From: Candidatus Blautia equi
GTDB taxonomy: Bacteria; Bacillota; Clostridia; Lachnospirales; Lachnospiraceae
Length of the DNA: 5,909 nt
Reading direction: 5' to 3'
Assembly: GCA_018064695.1 (NCBI GenBank)
Contig: JAGHUU010000194.1
Location: 1-5,909 of the forward strand
In this document: positions 1-5,891 of the stretch, piece after piece
How the letters are laid out: each line of letters starts with the position of its first letter
Position numbering within the stretch: position 1 is the first letter of the stretch
Program-made: the position numbers and the translations under genes
Notes under the pieces: generated by a model
What the model was told of the DNA's origin: nothing
Seen by the model: the letters and a program-made list of their open reading frames with translations, nothing else
The model's database searches: none

Positions 1-97
1 ACTGCTCTTCATCAGTAGTCTTTTCATCCCTGACACGCATATATCCTAATCGAACCTTTGATACATTCACGTTCATTGTATCAAGGGATAAATCCTG
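1..97 (-). pseudogene. possible fragment of a Clostridia lipoprotein-like gene, truncated by the window edge
   Basis: Read on the minus strand, this stretch is open and gives a plausible charged peptide, including VSKVRLGYMRVRDEK and then TTDEEQ, running off the left edge. The LGYMRVR-type core resembles what I remember from secreted lipoprotein-like hypothetical proteins of Clostridia, where it is followed by a VPVWDF-type segment; that part would lie outside the window. There is an ATG at 76-74, but no convincing ribosome binding site, and the frame stays open upstream to about 176, where it overlaps the better-supported membrane fragment on the other strand. I read it as an interior gene piece cut near position 100, not as a real gene start. 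The family is a recollection rather than a search result, and the stretch may be non-coding. Confidence 0.25.
58..84. repeat. 8-bp perfect inverted repeat, 11-nt centre
   Basis: TTGATACA at 58-65 is mirrored by TGTATCAA at 77-84, with an 11-nt centre between them. The arms extend further outward with one mismatch that would be a G-T wobble in RNA. It could be a repressor operator or a small hairpin, but it lies inside the putative minus-strand gene fragment, so chance is a real alternative. No promoter boxes stand clearly beside it. Confidence 0.3.
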
Positions 98-100
98 AAT

Positions 101-532
101 ATGGAATGCTTGGAAGAAAGCTGGAGTCAGATCTATGATGCAGATATCCTGCAGTTTGCAGCACTTGCATTTCTATTCTGTGCTCTGATCCGTTTCCTTA
201 AGATGAAACCTTGGCAGGGACTGACAGCCGCTGTCATCATAGCACTGATCGGTATGGGACTGAATAACACCATTACTGATCTGGAAAATCCGGTGCTTCA
301 GGCAGTAACCGGTTTGTTCTGGGGAACCCATGAAGGAAGTTATTTCCCATTCACATCCTGGATCGTATTTGTTGCTGCAGGATACTTCTTTGCTGATATC
401 TTACAGCGTACGGAAAATAAGAAGCCATCTGCTTCATCTGTCACCTGCGCACAGCTAATAAGCAAAAAGAGCCATCCCATCAAGGGAATGGCTCTTTTTA
501 ATTTCAGATCTTTTTCATTTCAGATCACATGA
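101..532 (+). pseudogene. internal fragment of an acyltransferase-like membrane protein (heparan-alpha-glucosaminide N-acetyltransferase/DUF1624-like)
   Basis: The 143-residue reading frame has about three hydrophobic segments (roughly residues 18-32, 41-52 and 83-99). It carries the phrases DADILQFAALAFLF, then GLFWGTHEGSYFPFTSWIVF and AAGYFFADILQR. This order (D-ILQ-helix, then SYFPF-x-SW, then AGY) matches the middle of polytopic acyltransferases of the DUF1624/HGSNAT type, which are several hundred residues long. The N-terminal catalytic part is missing: all three upstream frames close within 100 bases and no proper ribosome binding site precedes the ATG. The C-terminal part is also missing. 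From about residue 107 the sequence stops looking like a membrane protein and runs through the terminator hairpin at 464-499, so the true family match probably ends near position 420. I consider it a decayed remnant cut at both ends. Family assignment is from pattern memory. Confidence 0.45.
464..499. terminator. bidirectional intrinsic terminator closing the phn operon
   Basis: The 12-bp perfect arms AAAAAGAGCCAT (464-475) and ATGGCTCTTTTT (488-499) are extended by CCC (476-478) pairing with GGG (484-486), with one bulged A and a five-base loop. A and T tracts at the two ends give a U-run on either strand. On the minus strand it lies 20 bp past the phosphatase stop codon, so it is the natural end of the operon. 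On the plus strand it could stop transcription of the membrane-protein remnant. Confidence 0.9.
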
Positions 533-2034
533 ACCCATTTTGTCTTATCCACAACAATGTTTCCGTGTCTTTCCACATAATCGATCAGCAGCTCCACGAT
601 CTCTGTCTGGCCGCTGCATAAAACCGGGCAGGTTCTGTAGGCATCAAAGCCGCCGGTTCCGGTGGAACGGTAGTTGTTCATGCAGACAGAAAGCTGTCGG
701 TCCTCCTCCAGCTCTTTACCCTGATATTTCATGGAAATGATGCGGTCACCGACCGGTCTTCCGGAGTCAATGGTAAGCTCCAGGCCGGAAACAAAATCAT
801 AGTTGTAATGCTCTACCTTGGGCTTCAGGAAGGTCTCGCTGACGCATAATTGTCCCTCTGCATCATGGTCAAAGTACTCGGCACACCGCTCCATGGTCTG
901 CTTAAGGACATTTCTGTCTGCTTCCAGCGTCATAAGCACATTTGGATAGATGTAGGTGGCAACAATATCCCGAAGGGTCACATCCCGGTCAAAGCCTTTC
1001 ACTTCGTTTCCAAGGCTGGTAACAGAAATATCTGCGCCGGATGCCTCCAGCTGCACCTGATTAAAAAAGTTTGCGATCAGATTTCCCTCCGATGCCATCT
1101 TAATATGATCCTCGGGAAGCAGTTCCACATCCAGATGTCCTACCGGAGTGTCCAGCCAGGCAGCTGTCTCCTCATCATAAGGAAGAAGGTAAGTAAAGAT
1201 CTCCTCTTTTGATTCCTGCTCCGGAGTGCAGAGCCTGGAGCGCGCAGTCACAGAGCCGGTCTCTTCGGATATTTCCACATCCATCTGAATGTATTGTTTT
1301 CCTTTATCCGGAGTCTGGCAGACATAGGTGCCGAATACGCACTGATCTTCCATGGGGATGTGCTGGTGTCCGGTCAGCATGATATCAAAATCCAGCTCTT
1401 TGCACATACGGTAAGCCAGATTCTCATCTGTCTGGGAGAGCAGACGCCCTGTCTCCAGATCATTTTCAAAACCGCCGTGGTAGATACAGATGGTCACATC
1501 ACAGCCCTCTGCTTTTAAGAGTTCCAGGGCTTCCCCTGCTTTGGAAACAGGTTCTGTGATGGTGATTCCCGCAAGATTCTCCGGTTTTTCCCAGATATTG
1601 ATGTAATGGGTGGTTACTCCGGTAAGACCTACCTTCAGACCATTCTCCATAGTTACAACGGCTGTTTTTTTCACGCCGGAGAGCCCCTCCACATTTGCGC
1701 AGAGACATTCCGCCCGGAGCTGATCCAGATAGCGCTGAAGGGTATTCTGCCCGTAATTAAAATCATGATTTCCCAGTGTCACAAACTGATATCCGGCCAG
1801 ATTCATCACGTTTGCCGCAATATCAGAAAGGCTGCTGCCTGATTTATGCAGATGATAAGTCATAGGACTGCCCTGTATGGTATCGCCGCCATCAAGGATC
1901 AGCGTATTGCCGTCTTTATGAAAACCTGCCGCACAATTAGCCACACCGGCAGGAATTCTTTTTCCGCTTGCATAGTCCACAGAGCTCAGATAGCCATGTG
2001 TGTCGCTGGTAAAATAAATCTTTAGTTTCTTCAT
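520..2034 (-). CDS. cytoplasmic bifunctional metallophosphatase / 5'-nucleotidase family protein
   Basis: This 504-residue protein belongs to the two-domain family that includes UshA, CpdB and YfkN. The N-terminal calcineurin-like domain carries the dinuclear metal motifs in order: SDTHG (D11, H13), GGD (D51), GNHD (89-91), YHGG (H186) and GHQH (H223, H225). The C-terminal substrate-specificity domain (about 295-500) shows ANFFNQVQLEASGADIS, a YIYPN segment, PVGDRI and NNYRSTGTGGF, a form closer to the CpdB side of the family than to UshA as I remember them. Family members hydrolyse nucleoside monophosphates or 2',3'-cyclic nucleotides, though many have other phosphate esters as substrates. 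Most relatives are exported, but this one starts MKKLKIYFTSDTHG directly in the catalytic fold, with no signal peptide, so it should act in the cytoplasm. It begins 2 bp after the upstream permease stop, with AGAGG seven bases ahead of its ATG, so translation is coupled. Its place in the operon suggests it processes the imported phosphorus compound or a derivative; the substrate is unknown. Confidence 0.92.
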   Translation of the reverse strand: MKKLKIYFTSDTHGYLSSVDYASGKRIPAGVANCAAGFHKDGNTLILDGGDTIQGSPMTYHLHKSGSSLSDIAANVMNLAGYQFVTLGNHDFNYGQNTLQRYLDQLRAECLCANVEGLSGVKKTAVVTMENGLKVGLTGVTTHYINIWEKPENLAGITITEPVSKAGEALELLKAEGCDVTICIYHGGFENDLETGRLLSQTDENLAYRMCKELDFDIMLTGHQHIPMEDQCVFGTYVCQTPDKGKQYIQMDVEISEETGSVTARSRLCTPEQESKEEIFTYLLPYDEETAAWLDTPVGHLDVELLPEDHIKMASEGNLIANFFNQVQLEASGADISVTSLGNEVKGFDRDVTLRDIVATYIYPNVLMTLEADRNVLKQTMERCAEYFDHDAEGQLCVSETFLKPKVEHYNYDFVSGLELTIDSGRPVGDRIISMKYQGKELEEDRQLSVCMNNYRSTGTGGFDAYRTCPVLCSGQTEIVELLIDYVERHGNIVVDKTKWVHVI

Positions 2035-2036
2035 AA

Positions 2037-2888
2037 TCAGCCTCTGGCAAGTTTGGAACGGATTCTGGTGGATGCATACTCAATGATCAGTACCAGAACC
2101 ATAAGTCCCCAGATAAAGGAACCAACCATGGACCAGCGGCGGCTGTTCAGACACTGTACAAGGGAAGCACCGATACCGCCGGCACCTACGATACCGAGGG
2201 TCGTTGCATCCTTCAGGTTGATATCAAAACGATAAATTGTGGTAGAAATAAAGCTTGCTACCAGCTGCGGAATAACTCCGTAGCGGATCTTCTGGAACGG
2301 TGTACATCCCATGGCATCCAGGCTCTCAAGAATACGGGTATCCAGATCCTCGATGGCAGTAATATACATTTTGGAGATCATACCGATGGAGCATACGGAC
2401 TGTGTGATAACACCGCAGGCAGCTCCCGGTCCGGTAACACGGATCCACATCAGCGCCCATACAAGGCTTGGGATGGTACGGATCATAAGGATCACAGCTC
2501 GGAACAGATAGGCGATTGGCTTCGGCATAATGTTTTCCGCTGCAAGGAATGCAAACGGAATGGCAAGAATAGCTCCGAAAACAGTACCAAGTACTGCGAT
2601 TGCAATGGTCTGCAGGATCAGATACGGAACATCTGTAGCGGAGGTTCCAAGCATCAGGCCCATATCAGGGTGGGTGATACCACTTATGATACCCTTGGCA
2701 ACCTCAGTTCCTGTAGCGGTCAGTCCGGTAAAGTTTACATCCGATCCGGACCAGCCTACCAGAACAGCAAGAAGCAGAACGATCCCTGTATAAAGAAGCC
2801 ATCTTTTTGGTGCGCGCTGATACATTTCCAGAACAGTCAGTTTGCTTTCTACCGCCTGCTCCACTTTTTCGAATTTATTTTTTTCCAT
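2037..2888 (-). CDS. phnE: phosphonate-type ABC transporter permease, second copy
   Basis: This 283-residue inner-membrane permease has a cytoplasmic N-terminus of about 28 residues, a first membrane helix at about 30-47, a periplasmic-side stretch to about 85, and then a helical core. The binding-protein-dependent transport motif (EAA loop) is visible as ESLDAMGCTPFQKIRYGVIP (188-207), the segment that docks on the ATPase PhnC. The family phrases RTIPSLVWAL (137-146) and LGIVGAGGIG (231-240) support PhnE rather than another importer class. It differs from the other permease in the operon, so the membrane pore is probably a heterodimer. A strong AGGAGGGG (2897-2904) overlaps the stop codon of the upstream gene and sits 8 bp before this ATG, giving a 15-bp gap. 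It runs to 2 bp before the phosphatase start. PtxC (phosphite permease) belongs to the same family and cannot be excluded. Confidence 0.93.
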   Translation of the reverse strand: MEKNKFEKVEQAVESKLTVLEMYQRAPKRWLLYTGIVLLLAVLVGWSGSDVNFTGLTATGTEVAKGIISGITHPDMGLMLGTSATDVPYLILQTIAIAVLGTVFGAILAIPFAFLAAENIMPKPIAYLFRAVILMIRTIPSLVWALMWIRVTGPGAACGVITQSVCSIGMISKMYITAIEDLDTRILESLDAMGCTPFQKIRYGVIPQLVASFISTTIYRFDINLKDATTLGIVGAGGIGASLVQCLNSRRWSMVGSFIWGLMVLVLIIEYASTRIRSKLARG

Positions 2889-2896
2889 AGTGTACG

Positions 2897-2904
2897 CCCC
2901 TCCT
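2897..2904 (-). promoter_or_regulatory. strong ribosome binding site of the second phnE
   Basis: AGGAGGGG on the minus strand begins on the last base of the preceding phnE stop codon and lies 8 bp before the ATG at 2888. It is the closest match to the anti-Shine-Dalgarno sequence in the operon and fixes the start of the second permease. Confidence 0.8.
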
Positions 2905-3758
2905 TAACTCAGCTTCTTTCTCAGGTATTCGCTGGTGAACTCGATCATGAGAACAACAACGAACAGAGTGAGCAGAACCGTGCCGAGACCGTTATAGTCT
3001 CGCCAGCCGATACGCTCATTGATGGTGATGCCAAGTCCGCCGGCGCCTACGTATCCCAAGATAGCAGAGGCACGGACATTCATTTCAAAGCAGTAAAGGC
3101 AGTGGCTCAGGTATACAGGCAGGATCTGCGGAACGCATGCAGACCAGAATGCCTGAAATTTATTGGCACCAAGGGCCTCCATGGCTTCAAATGGTCCCAT
3201 GTCGATGGTTTCAATACTCTCATAAAGCATCTTTGCAACAATACCAAAGGTAAAGATGGCAATGGCAAGAGTACCTGCAAAAGTACCAAGGGAGAAGATA
3301 AGCGCACATACCAGAGCGATTACCAGAGTAGGCAGTGTACGGATCAGTGCAAGGATAAAACGGCAGAAGCTGATAACAGCTTTGTTATGTACGATGTTGC
3401 TGGAAGAGAGAACTGCAACCGGAAGTGCCAGGGCACAGCCGATTACGGTACCCAGAATGGACATCTTGATGGTATCAACAAGCGGTTTGATTACCTTAGG
3501 GAAAAAGCTGGTATCCGGCTGGAAGAGCTTGAGGAAAATATCCAGCAGTTTTGGGAAGTTTCTGGTGATGGTGCTGAAACGGAATTCAGTCATCTGCAGG
3601 GCCCAGATCAGCACTGCAACCAGAAGGATCAGGATCAGCGGGAGCCTGCTTCTTTTTCGAATCGTGCTGTGACCGTTTTCCAGCGTGATGACCTGCGGCT
3701 TGAAAATACGGTCAAAGAGAGGCTCCTTCACCTCTTTTGGTTTATATTCGTTGTTCAT
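2904..3758 (-). CDS. phnE: phosphonate-type ABC transporter permease, first copy
   Basis: This 284-residue integral membrane protein has a long charged cytoplasmic N-terminus (about 1-38), a first helix at about 39-55, a soluble stretch to about 92 and a core of about five helices. Its EAA loop reads EAMEALGANKFQAFWSACVP (191-210), the contact to PhnC. RTLPTLVIAL (140-149) and LGYVGAGGLG (234-243) are counterparts of the same sites in the second permease, showing that the two are paralogues descended from a duplication but well diverged. Two PhnE-type permeases in one operon is a common arrangement in Firmicutes phn and ptx-type importers. The start is supported by AAGGAG overlapping the phnC stop and 5 bp from the ATG; the gap to phnC is 9 bp. 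Substrate specificity is not readable from the permease alone. Confidence 0.93.
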   Translation of the reverse strand: MNNEYKPKEVKEPLFDRIFKPQVITLENGHSTIRKRSRLPLILILLVAVLIWALQMTEFRFSTITRNFPKLLDIFLKLFQPDTSFFPKVIKPLVDTIKMSILGTVIGCALALPVAVLSSSNIVHNKAVISFCRFILALIRTLPTLVIALVCALIFSLGTFAGTLAIAIFTFGIVAKMLYESIETIDMGPFEAMEALGANKFQAFWSACVPQILPVYLSHCLYCFEMNVRASAILGYVGAGGLGITINERIGWRDYNGLGTVLLTLFVVVLMIEFTSEYLRKKLS

Positions 3759-3767
3759 AGTCTCTCC

Positions 3768-4529
3768 TTATTCCTGGCCTGAAGTCGGAACTTTTGTGCC
3801 ATTGTATACATAGTCAAGCTGTTCCTGTGTGATGGTGCTGGCCGGTCCGTCAAATACGATCTCACCGGCGCGAACACCGATAACACGGTCGCAATATTTC
3901 AGGGCAAGATCCACATGGTGGATGTTCAGGAGAATAGAGATCTTATATTCCTTGTTGATTCTAACAAAGTCTTCCATAACTGCTTTTGCAGTGATAGGGT
4001 CCAGAGAAGCTACAGGCTCATCGGCAAGGATGATGGTTGGGTTCTGGTTCAGTGTTCTTGCAAGGGCTACTCGCTGCTGCTGACCGCCGGAAAGCTGGTC
4101 GCATCTTGTGTAGGCTTTGTCCAGAATGCCTACCTTATCCAGGCTCTCAAGCGCACGCATCTTCTGCTCTTTGGAGAAGATTCCGAATAATACTTTAAAG
4201 AAGTTCATATCCGGAACGTCTGCGGTAAGAACGTTGCGGAGCACTGTGCTTCGGGATACCAGGTTAAAGCTCTGGAAGATCATTCCCACTTTACGGCGAT
4301 AGGAACGAAGTTCTTTTCCTTTCAGAGTATTTACCTCCACGCCGTCTACGGTCAGGCTTCCGGAGGAAATATCGTGCATACGGTTAATGCAGCGGAGAAT
4401 GGTGGATTTTCCTGCACCGGAAAGACCGATAACTGCAACAAATTCACCCTGTTCGATCTGAAGATTCACATCTTTTAATGCAGTAAATCCATTTGGGTAT
4501 GTTTTATAAACATTTTTAAAATTAATCAT
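3768..4529 (-). CDS. phnC: phosphonate-type ABC transporter ATP-binding protein
   Basis: This 253-residue ATPase has a complete set of nucleotide-binding motifs: Walker A GLSGAGKST (35-43), Q-loop glutamine in MIFQSFNLV (Q86), signature LSGGQQQR (146-153), Walker B IILADE (166-171), D-loop SLDP (175-178) and switch histidine in NIHHVDLAL (H204). The Q-loop phrase FNLV and the HxVDLAL switch are typical of PhnC/PtxA ATPases. It should bind both PhnE subunits on the cytoplasmic face and drive import by ATP hydrolysis. I use the ATG at 4529 because GAAGGG lies 10 bp upstream and the protein then starts MINFKNVYKTYPNG, as PhnC proteins do. An in-frame TTG at 4550 would add seven residues, and that extension would contain the Shine-Dalgarno itself. 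It follows phnD after a 113-bp gap that holds a terminator-like hairpin, so it is probably made at a lower level than PhnD. Confidence 0.95.
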   Translation of the reverse strand: MINFKNVYKTYPNGFTALKDVNLQIEQGEFVAVIGLSGAGKSTILRCINRMHDISSGSLTVDGVEVNTLKGKELRSYRRKVGMIFQSFNLVSRSTVLRNVLTADVPDMNFFKVLFGIFSKEQKMRALESLDKVGILDKAYTRCDQLSGGQQQRVALARTLNQNPTIILADEPVASLDPITAKAVMEDFVRINKEYKISILLNIHHVDLALKYCDRVIGVRAGEIVFDGPASTITQEQLDYVYNGTKVPTSGQE

Positions 4530-4578
4530 GTTCTGCTTTCCCTTCACCAAGCTAATAGGTTAAAATATGTCTTTTCTC

Positions 4579-4619
4579 AAAAACAGCACCCTGCTTTGTT
4601 TTCCAAAACAGAGTGCTGT
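4579..4619 (-). terminator. strong intra-operon intrinsic terminator (attenuator) between phnD and phnC
   Basis: On the minus strand, ACAGCACTCTGTTTTG (4619-4604) can pair along its full 16 bases with CAAAGCAGGGTGCTGT (4598-4583), using two G-U pairs, around a GAAAA loop. A run of U follows directly (4583-4579). It starts 23 bp after the phnD stop and ends about 50 bp before the phnC start. I see no obvious promoter boxes between it and phnC, so the downstream genes probably depend on read-through. Such hairpins commonly raise the amount of binding protein relative to the membrane parts, partly by 3'-end protection of the phnD message. Leakiness is inference. Confidence 0.85.
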
Positions 4620-4642
4620 AAGATCATGCTTCTATGATCGGA

Positions 4643-5698
4643 TTATCTAACTGCCTCGATTGCTGCACGAGCGCCGTCATAATCAGAATCTACAGCTTTT
4701 GCATATCCTGCATGGCTGTATACGTCGAAGATTGCTTTTCCTTCTTCGGTCTCAATGATGTTGATGAAGCAGTCCTGAATAGCTGCTTTCAGTTCATCGG
4801 TGTAGAATGGGCTGGATTTGGAAATTGCAACGGTGTCGTTGTAGATACCCTCGGTAACACCGATTACGTTCATTTCGTTCCAGATGGACTCGCTTCTTCC
4901 CATACCCTGTTTTCCGGTGGAATCCTGAGTATCGGTAGCAAGCTGCCAGCTCTCCTCATAGTCGTTACGTCCGTCAGCGTAGCAAACGATGATATCTACG
5001 CTCTCTGCTGCTGCATAAGAGAATGCGGTGCCGTAGCCGGAATCCAGTGTGGTTACGTTGGTGAGGTCGGAGATTTTCTTTCCGTCATAGTTTTCCATCA
5101 GCCACATGGTTGGGTAGATGTAACCAGCGGAGGAAGAGGTTTTCTGAACTGCCCAGTTAGCGCCGTCGAGATCTTCCCAGGTAAGCTCCTCGCCGTTGTT
5201 TACTTTCTCAGCCAGCTGTTTTCCATACTCAGATGGGGTAGCGTAGATCAGAGAACGATAATAGGTAACCTGTGGGCCGTTTTTCTGGGTTGCATTCTCA
5301 TCGCCGTTCCAGTCAGCAGGATTGGTGCTGTCGTTGGAAAGACCTGCTCTGGTAGCAGTAAGAAGTACTTCTGTGTCATCAGAGAAAAGAGCGTATGTAC
5401 CGCCCGGAAGCCATCCAAGGTCGATGGTTCCTGCTGCCATAGCCTCGCCGGTAGCATCGTAGTTGGTACCAACGGTGATGTCTACTTCGTCAATCTCGTA
5501 TCCAAGATTTGCCATCTCAGCTTTTACAAGGTCAGGAAGGTTTGCGGTACCTGCGATGATGACATCGGCATCTTTGGAAGGTACGAACTCAAGTGTCATT
5601 TTGTCAAAGTGTTCTGCTGCCTGACAAGCAACTCCTCCAAATAAGGTAGTGGTCATGGCTGCTGCTGCGATTGTTGCAAAAAGCTTAGAATGTTTCAT
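4643..5698 (-). CDS. phnD: phosphonate/phosphite/phosphate-type ABC transporter substrate-binding protein
   Basis: This 351-residue extracytoplasmic binding protein begins with a signal peptide: MKHSK, then a hydrophobic stretch to about residue 24, then CQAAEHF. The PhnD fold is supported by MTLEFVPSKDA (34-44), GTNYDATGEAMAAGTIDLGWLPGG in pieces at 77-100, the ligand-loop TSSSAGYIYP (187-196) and CYADGRND (239-246). The SSAGYIYP loop matches the part of PhnD proteins that clasps the oxyanion group of the ligand. C25 could be a lipid anchor, but GVAC lacks the usual Leu at -3, so the lipobox is atypical; signal peptidase I cleavage after CQA is the alternative. The ATG at 5698 is chosen because AAGGAG lies 6 bp upstream and the signal peptide follows at once. 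The in-frame ATG at 5752 would add 18 residues overlapping the promoter -10 box. It is the first gene of the operon. Its substrate may be phosphonate, phosphite or phosphate. Confidence 0.93.
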   Translation of the reverse strand: MKHSKLFATIAAAAMTTTLFGGVACQAAEHFDKMTLEFVPSKDADVIIAGTANLPDLVKAEMANLGYEIDEVDITVGTNYDATGEAMAAGTIDLGWLPGGTYALFSDDTEVLLTATRAGLSNDSTNPADWNGDENATQKNGPQVTYYRSLIYATPSEYGKQLAEKVNNGEELTWEDLDGANWAVQKTSSSAGYIYPTMWLMENYDGKKISDLTNVTTLDSGYGTAFSYAAAESVDIIVCYADGRNDYEESWQLATDTQDSTGKQGMGRSESIWNEMNVIGVTEGIYNDTVAISKSSPFYTDELKAAIQDCFINIIETEEGKAIFDVYSHAGYAKAVDSDYDGARAAIEAVR

Positions 5699-5704
5699 AT
5701 TATT

Positions 5705-5710
5705 CTCCTT
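5705..5710 (-). promoter_or_regulatory. ribosome binding site that sets the phnD start
   Basis: AAGGAG on the minus strand is 6 bp before the ATG at 5698. No such site precedes the longer in-frame ATG at 5752, which supports the shorter protein that opens with a signal peptide. Confidence 0.85.
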
Positions 5711-5717
5711 TTCTGCT

Positions 5718-5736
5718 ATGCTCTCTGCCGGAGCAT
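5718..5736 (-). other. small hairpin in the phnD 5' untranslated leader
   Basis: ATGCTC and GAGCAT form a 6-bp perfect stem around a seven-base loop in the predicted leader, ending 7 bp before the ribosome binding site. It has no U-tract and is too small for a known riboswitch. It may stabilise the 5' end of the message or be chance. Confidence 0.3.
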
Positions 5737-5747
5737 TTCTGTTGGCT

Positions 5748-5777
5748 ATCATACCATATAAGAATTGTTGAATTCAA
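5748..5777 (-). promoter_or_regulatory. sigma-A type promoter of the phn operon
   Basis: On the minus strand, TTGAAT (5777-5772) is followed after 18 bp by TATGAT (5753-5748). This fits the housekeeping -35/-10 consensus at four of six and five of six positions. Transcription would start near 5741, leaving a leader of about 43 bases before phnD. The -35 box lies wholly inside the palindrome at 5764-5781, so a protein bound there would be expected to block RNA polymerase. Confidence 0.7.
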
Positions 5778-5781
5778 CAAT
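5764..5781. promoter_or_regulatory. 18-bp perfect palindrome, putative repressor operator
   Basis: ATTGTTGAATTCAACAAT is identical to its own reverse complement across all 18 bases and covers the -35 box of the phnD promoter. It has no spacer between half-sites (ATTGTTGAA each) and no following U-tract, so it is an operator rather than a terminator. Size and symmetry suit a dimeric winged-helix repressor such as the MarR family, but the identity of the regulator is a guess; no regulator gene is in the window. It does not look like the direct repeats of a PhoP box. Confidence 0.65.
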
Positions 5782-5808
5782 AGTTATAAAATTATCGCAA
5801 ATAATAAC

Positions 5809-5837
5809 AAAAAAAGCTCCATCCCATCGGATAGAGC
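5809..5837 (-). terminator. intrinsic terminator of the upstream transcript
   Basis: On the minus strand, GCTCTATCC (5837-5829) pairs with GGATGGAGC (5824-5816) over 9 bp with one U-G pair around a GATG loop, followed by seven T (5815-5809). It lies just upstream of the phn promoter and insulates the operon from whatever is transcribed to the right of the window. Confidence 0.88.
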
Positions 5838-5859
5838 GAACTCGTTTTCAGTGCTTGTG

Positions 5860-5891
5860 TCTTACCTTGTAGCTTTCGCTACTCGGTAAGA
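5860..5891 (-). other. GAAA-capped hairpin, possible 3' part of a small RNA or of an upstream gene's 3' UTR
   Basis: On the minus strand, TCTTACC pairs with GGTAAGA (7 bp); then comes a GA/AA internal loop, then GTAGC paired with GCTAC (5 bp) closed by a GAAA tetraloop. All twelve pairs are Watson-Crick. A terminator follows 22 bases later. This layout suits the end of a structured RNA cut by the window edge. The alternative is the tail of a protein gene: one frame reads KLKEHILTE and stops at 5879, which would put the stop inside the hairpin. I recognise no named RNA family in it. Confidence 0.4.

Noticed and set aside
501..526. Short direct repeat ATTTCAGATC at 501-510 and 517-526
   Set aside because: Two 10-base copies across the end of the phosphatase gene are too little to suggest an attachment site or duplication; it is probably chance in AT-rich sequence.
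2670..3782. Long open frame on the plus strand opposite the permeases (370 codons)
   Set aside because: It is antisense to a phnE gene with clear motifs, has no ribosome binding site, and its product is a low-complexity mix of charged and polar residues with no recognisable fold.
4530..4550. TTG start seven codons upstream for phnC
   Set aside because: The extension contains the Shine-Dalgarno sequence GAAGGG that serves the ATG at 4529, and PhnC proteins begin at the latter position.
4530..4642. Riboswitch in the phnD-phnC gap
   Set aside because: The gap holds one simple hairpin with a U-tract and no room for an aptamer or an alternative antiterminator pairing that I can see.
4634..5644. 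Long open frame on the plus strand opposite phnD (336 codons)
   Set aside because: It mirrors phnD codon for codon, is improbably rich in cysteine and valine, and would start in the 3' gap of phnD without a Shine-Dalgarno sequence.
5699..5752. ATG at 5752 as the phnD start
   Set aside because: This ATG overlaps the -10 box, has no ribosome binding site, and would place 18 polar residues in front of a clear signal peptide.
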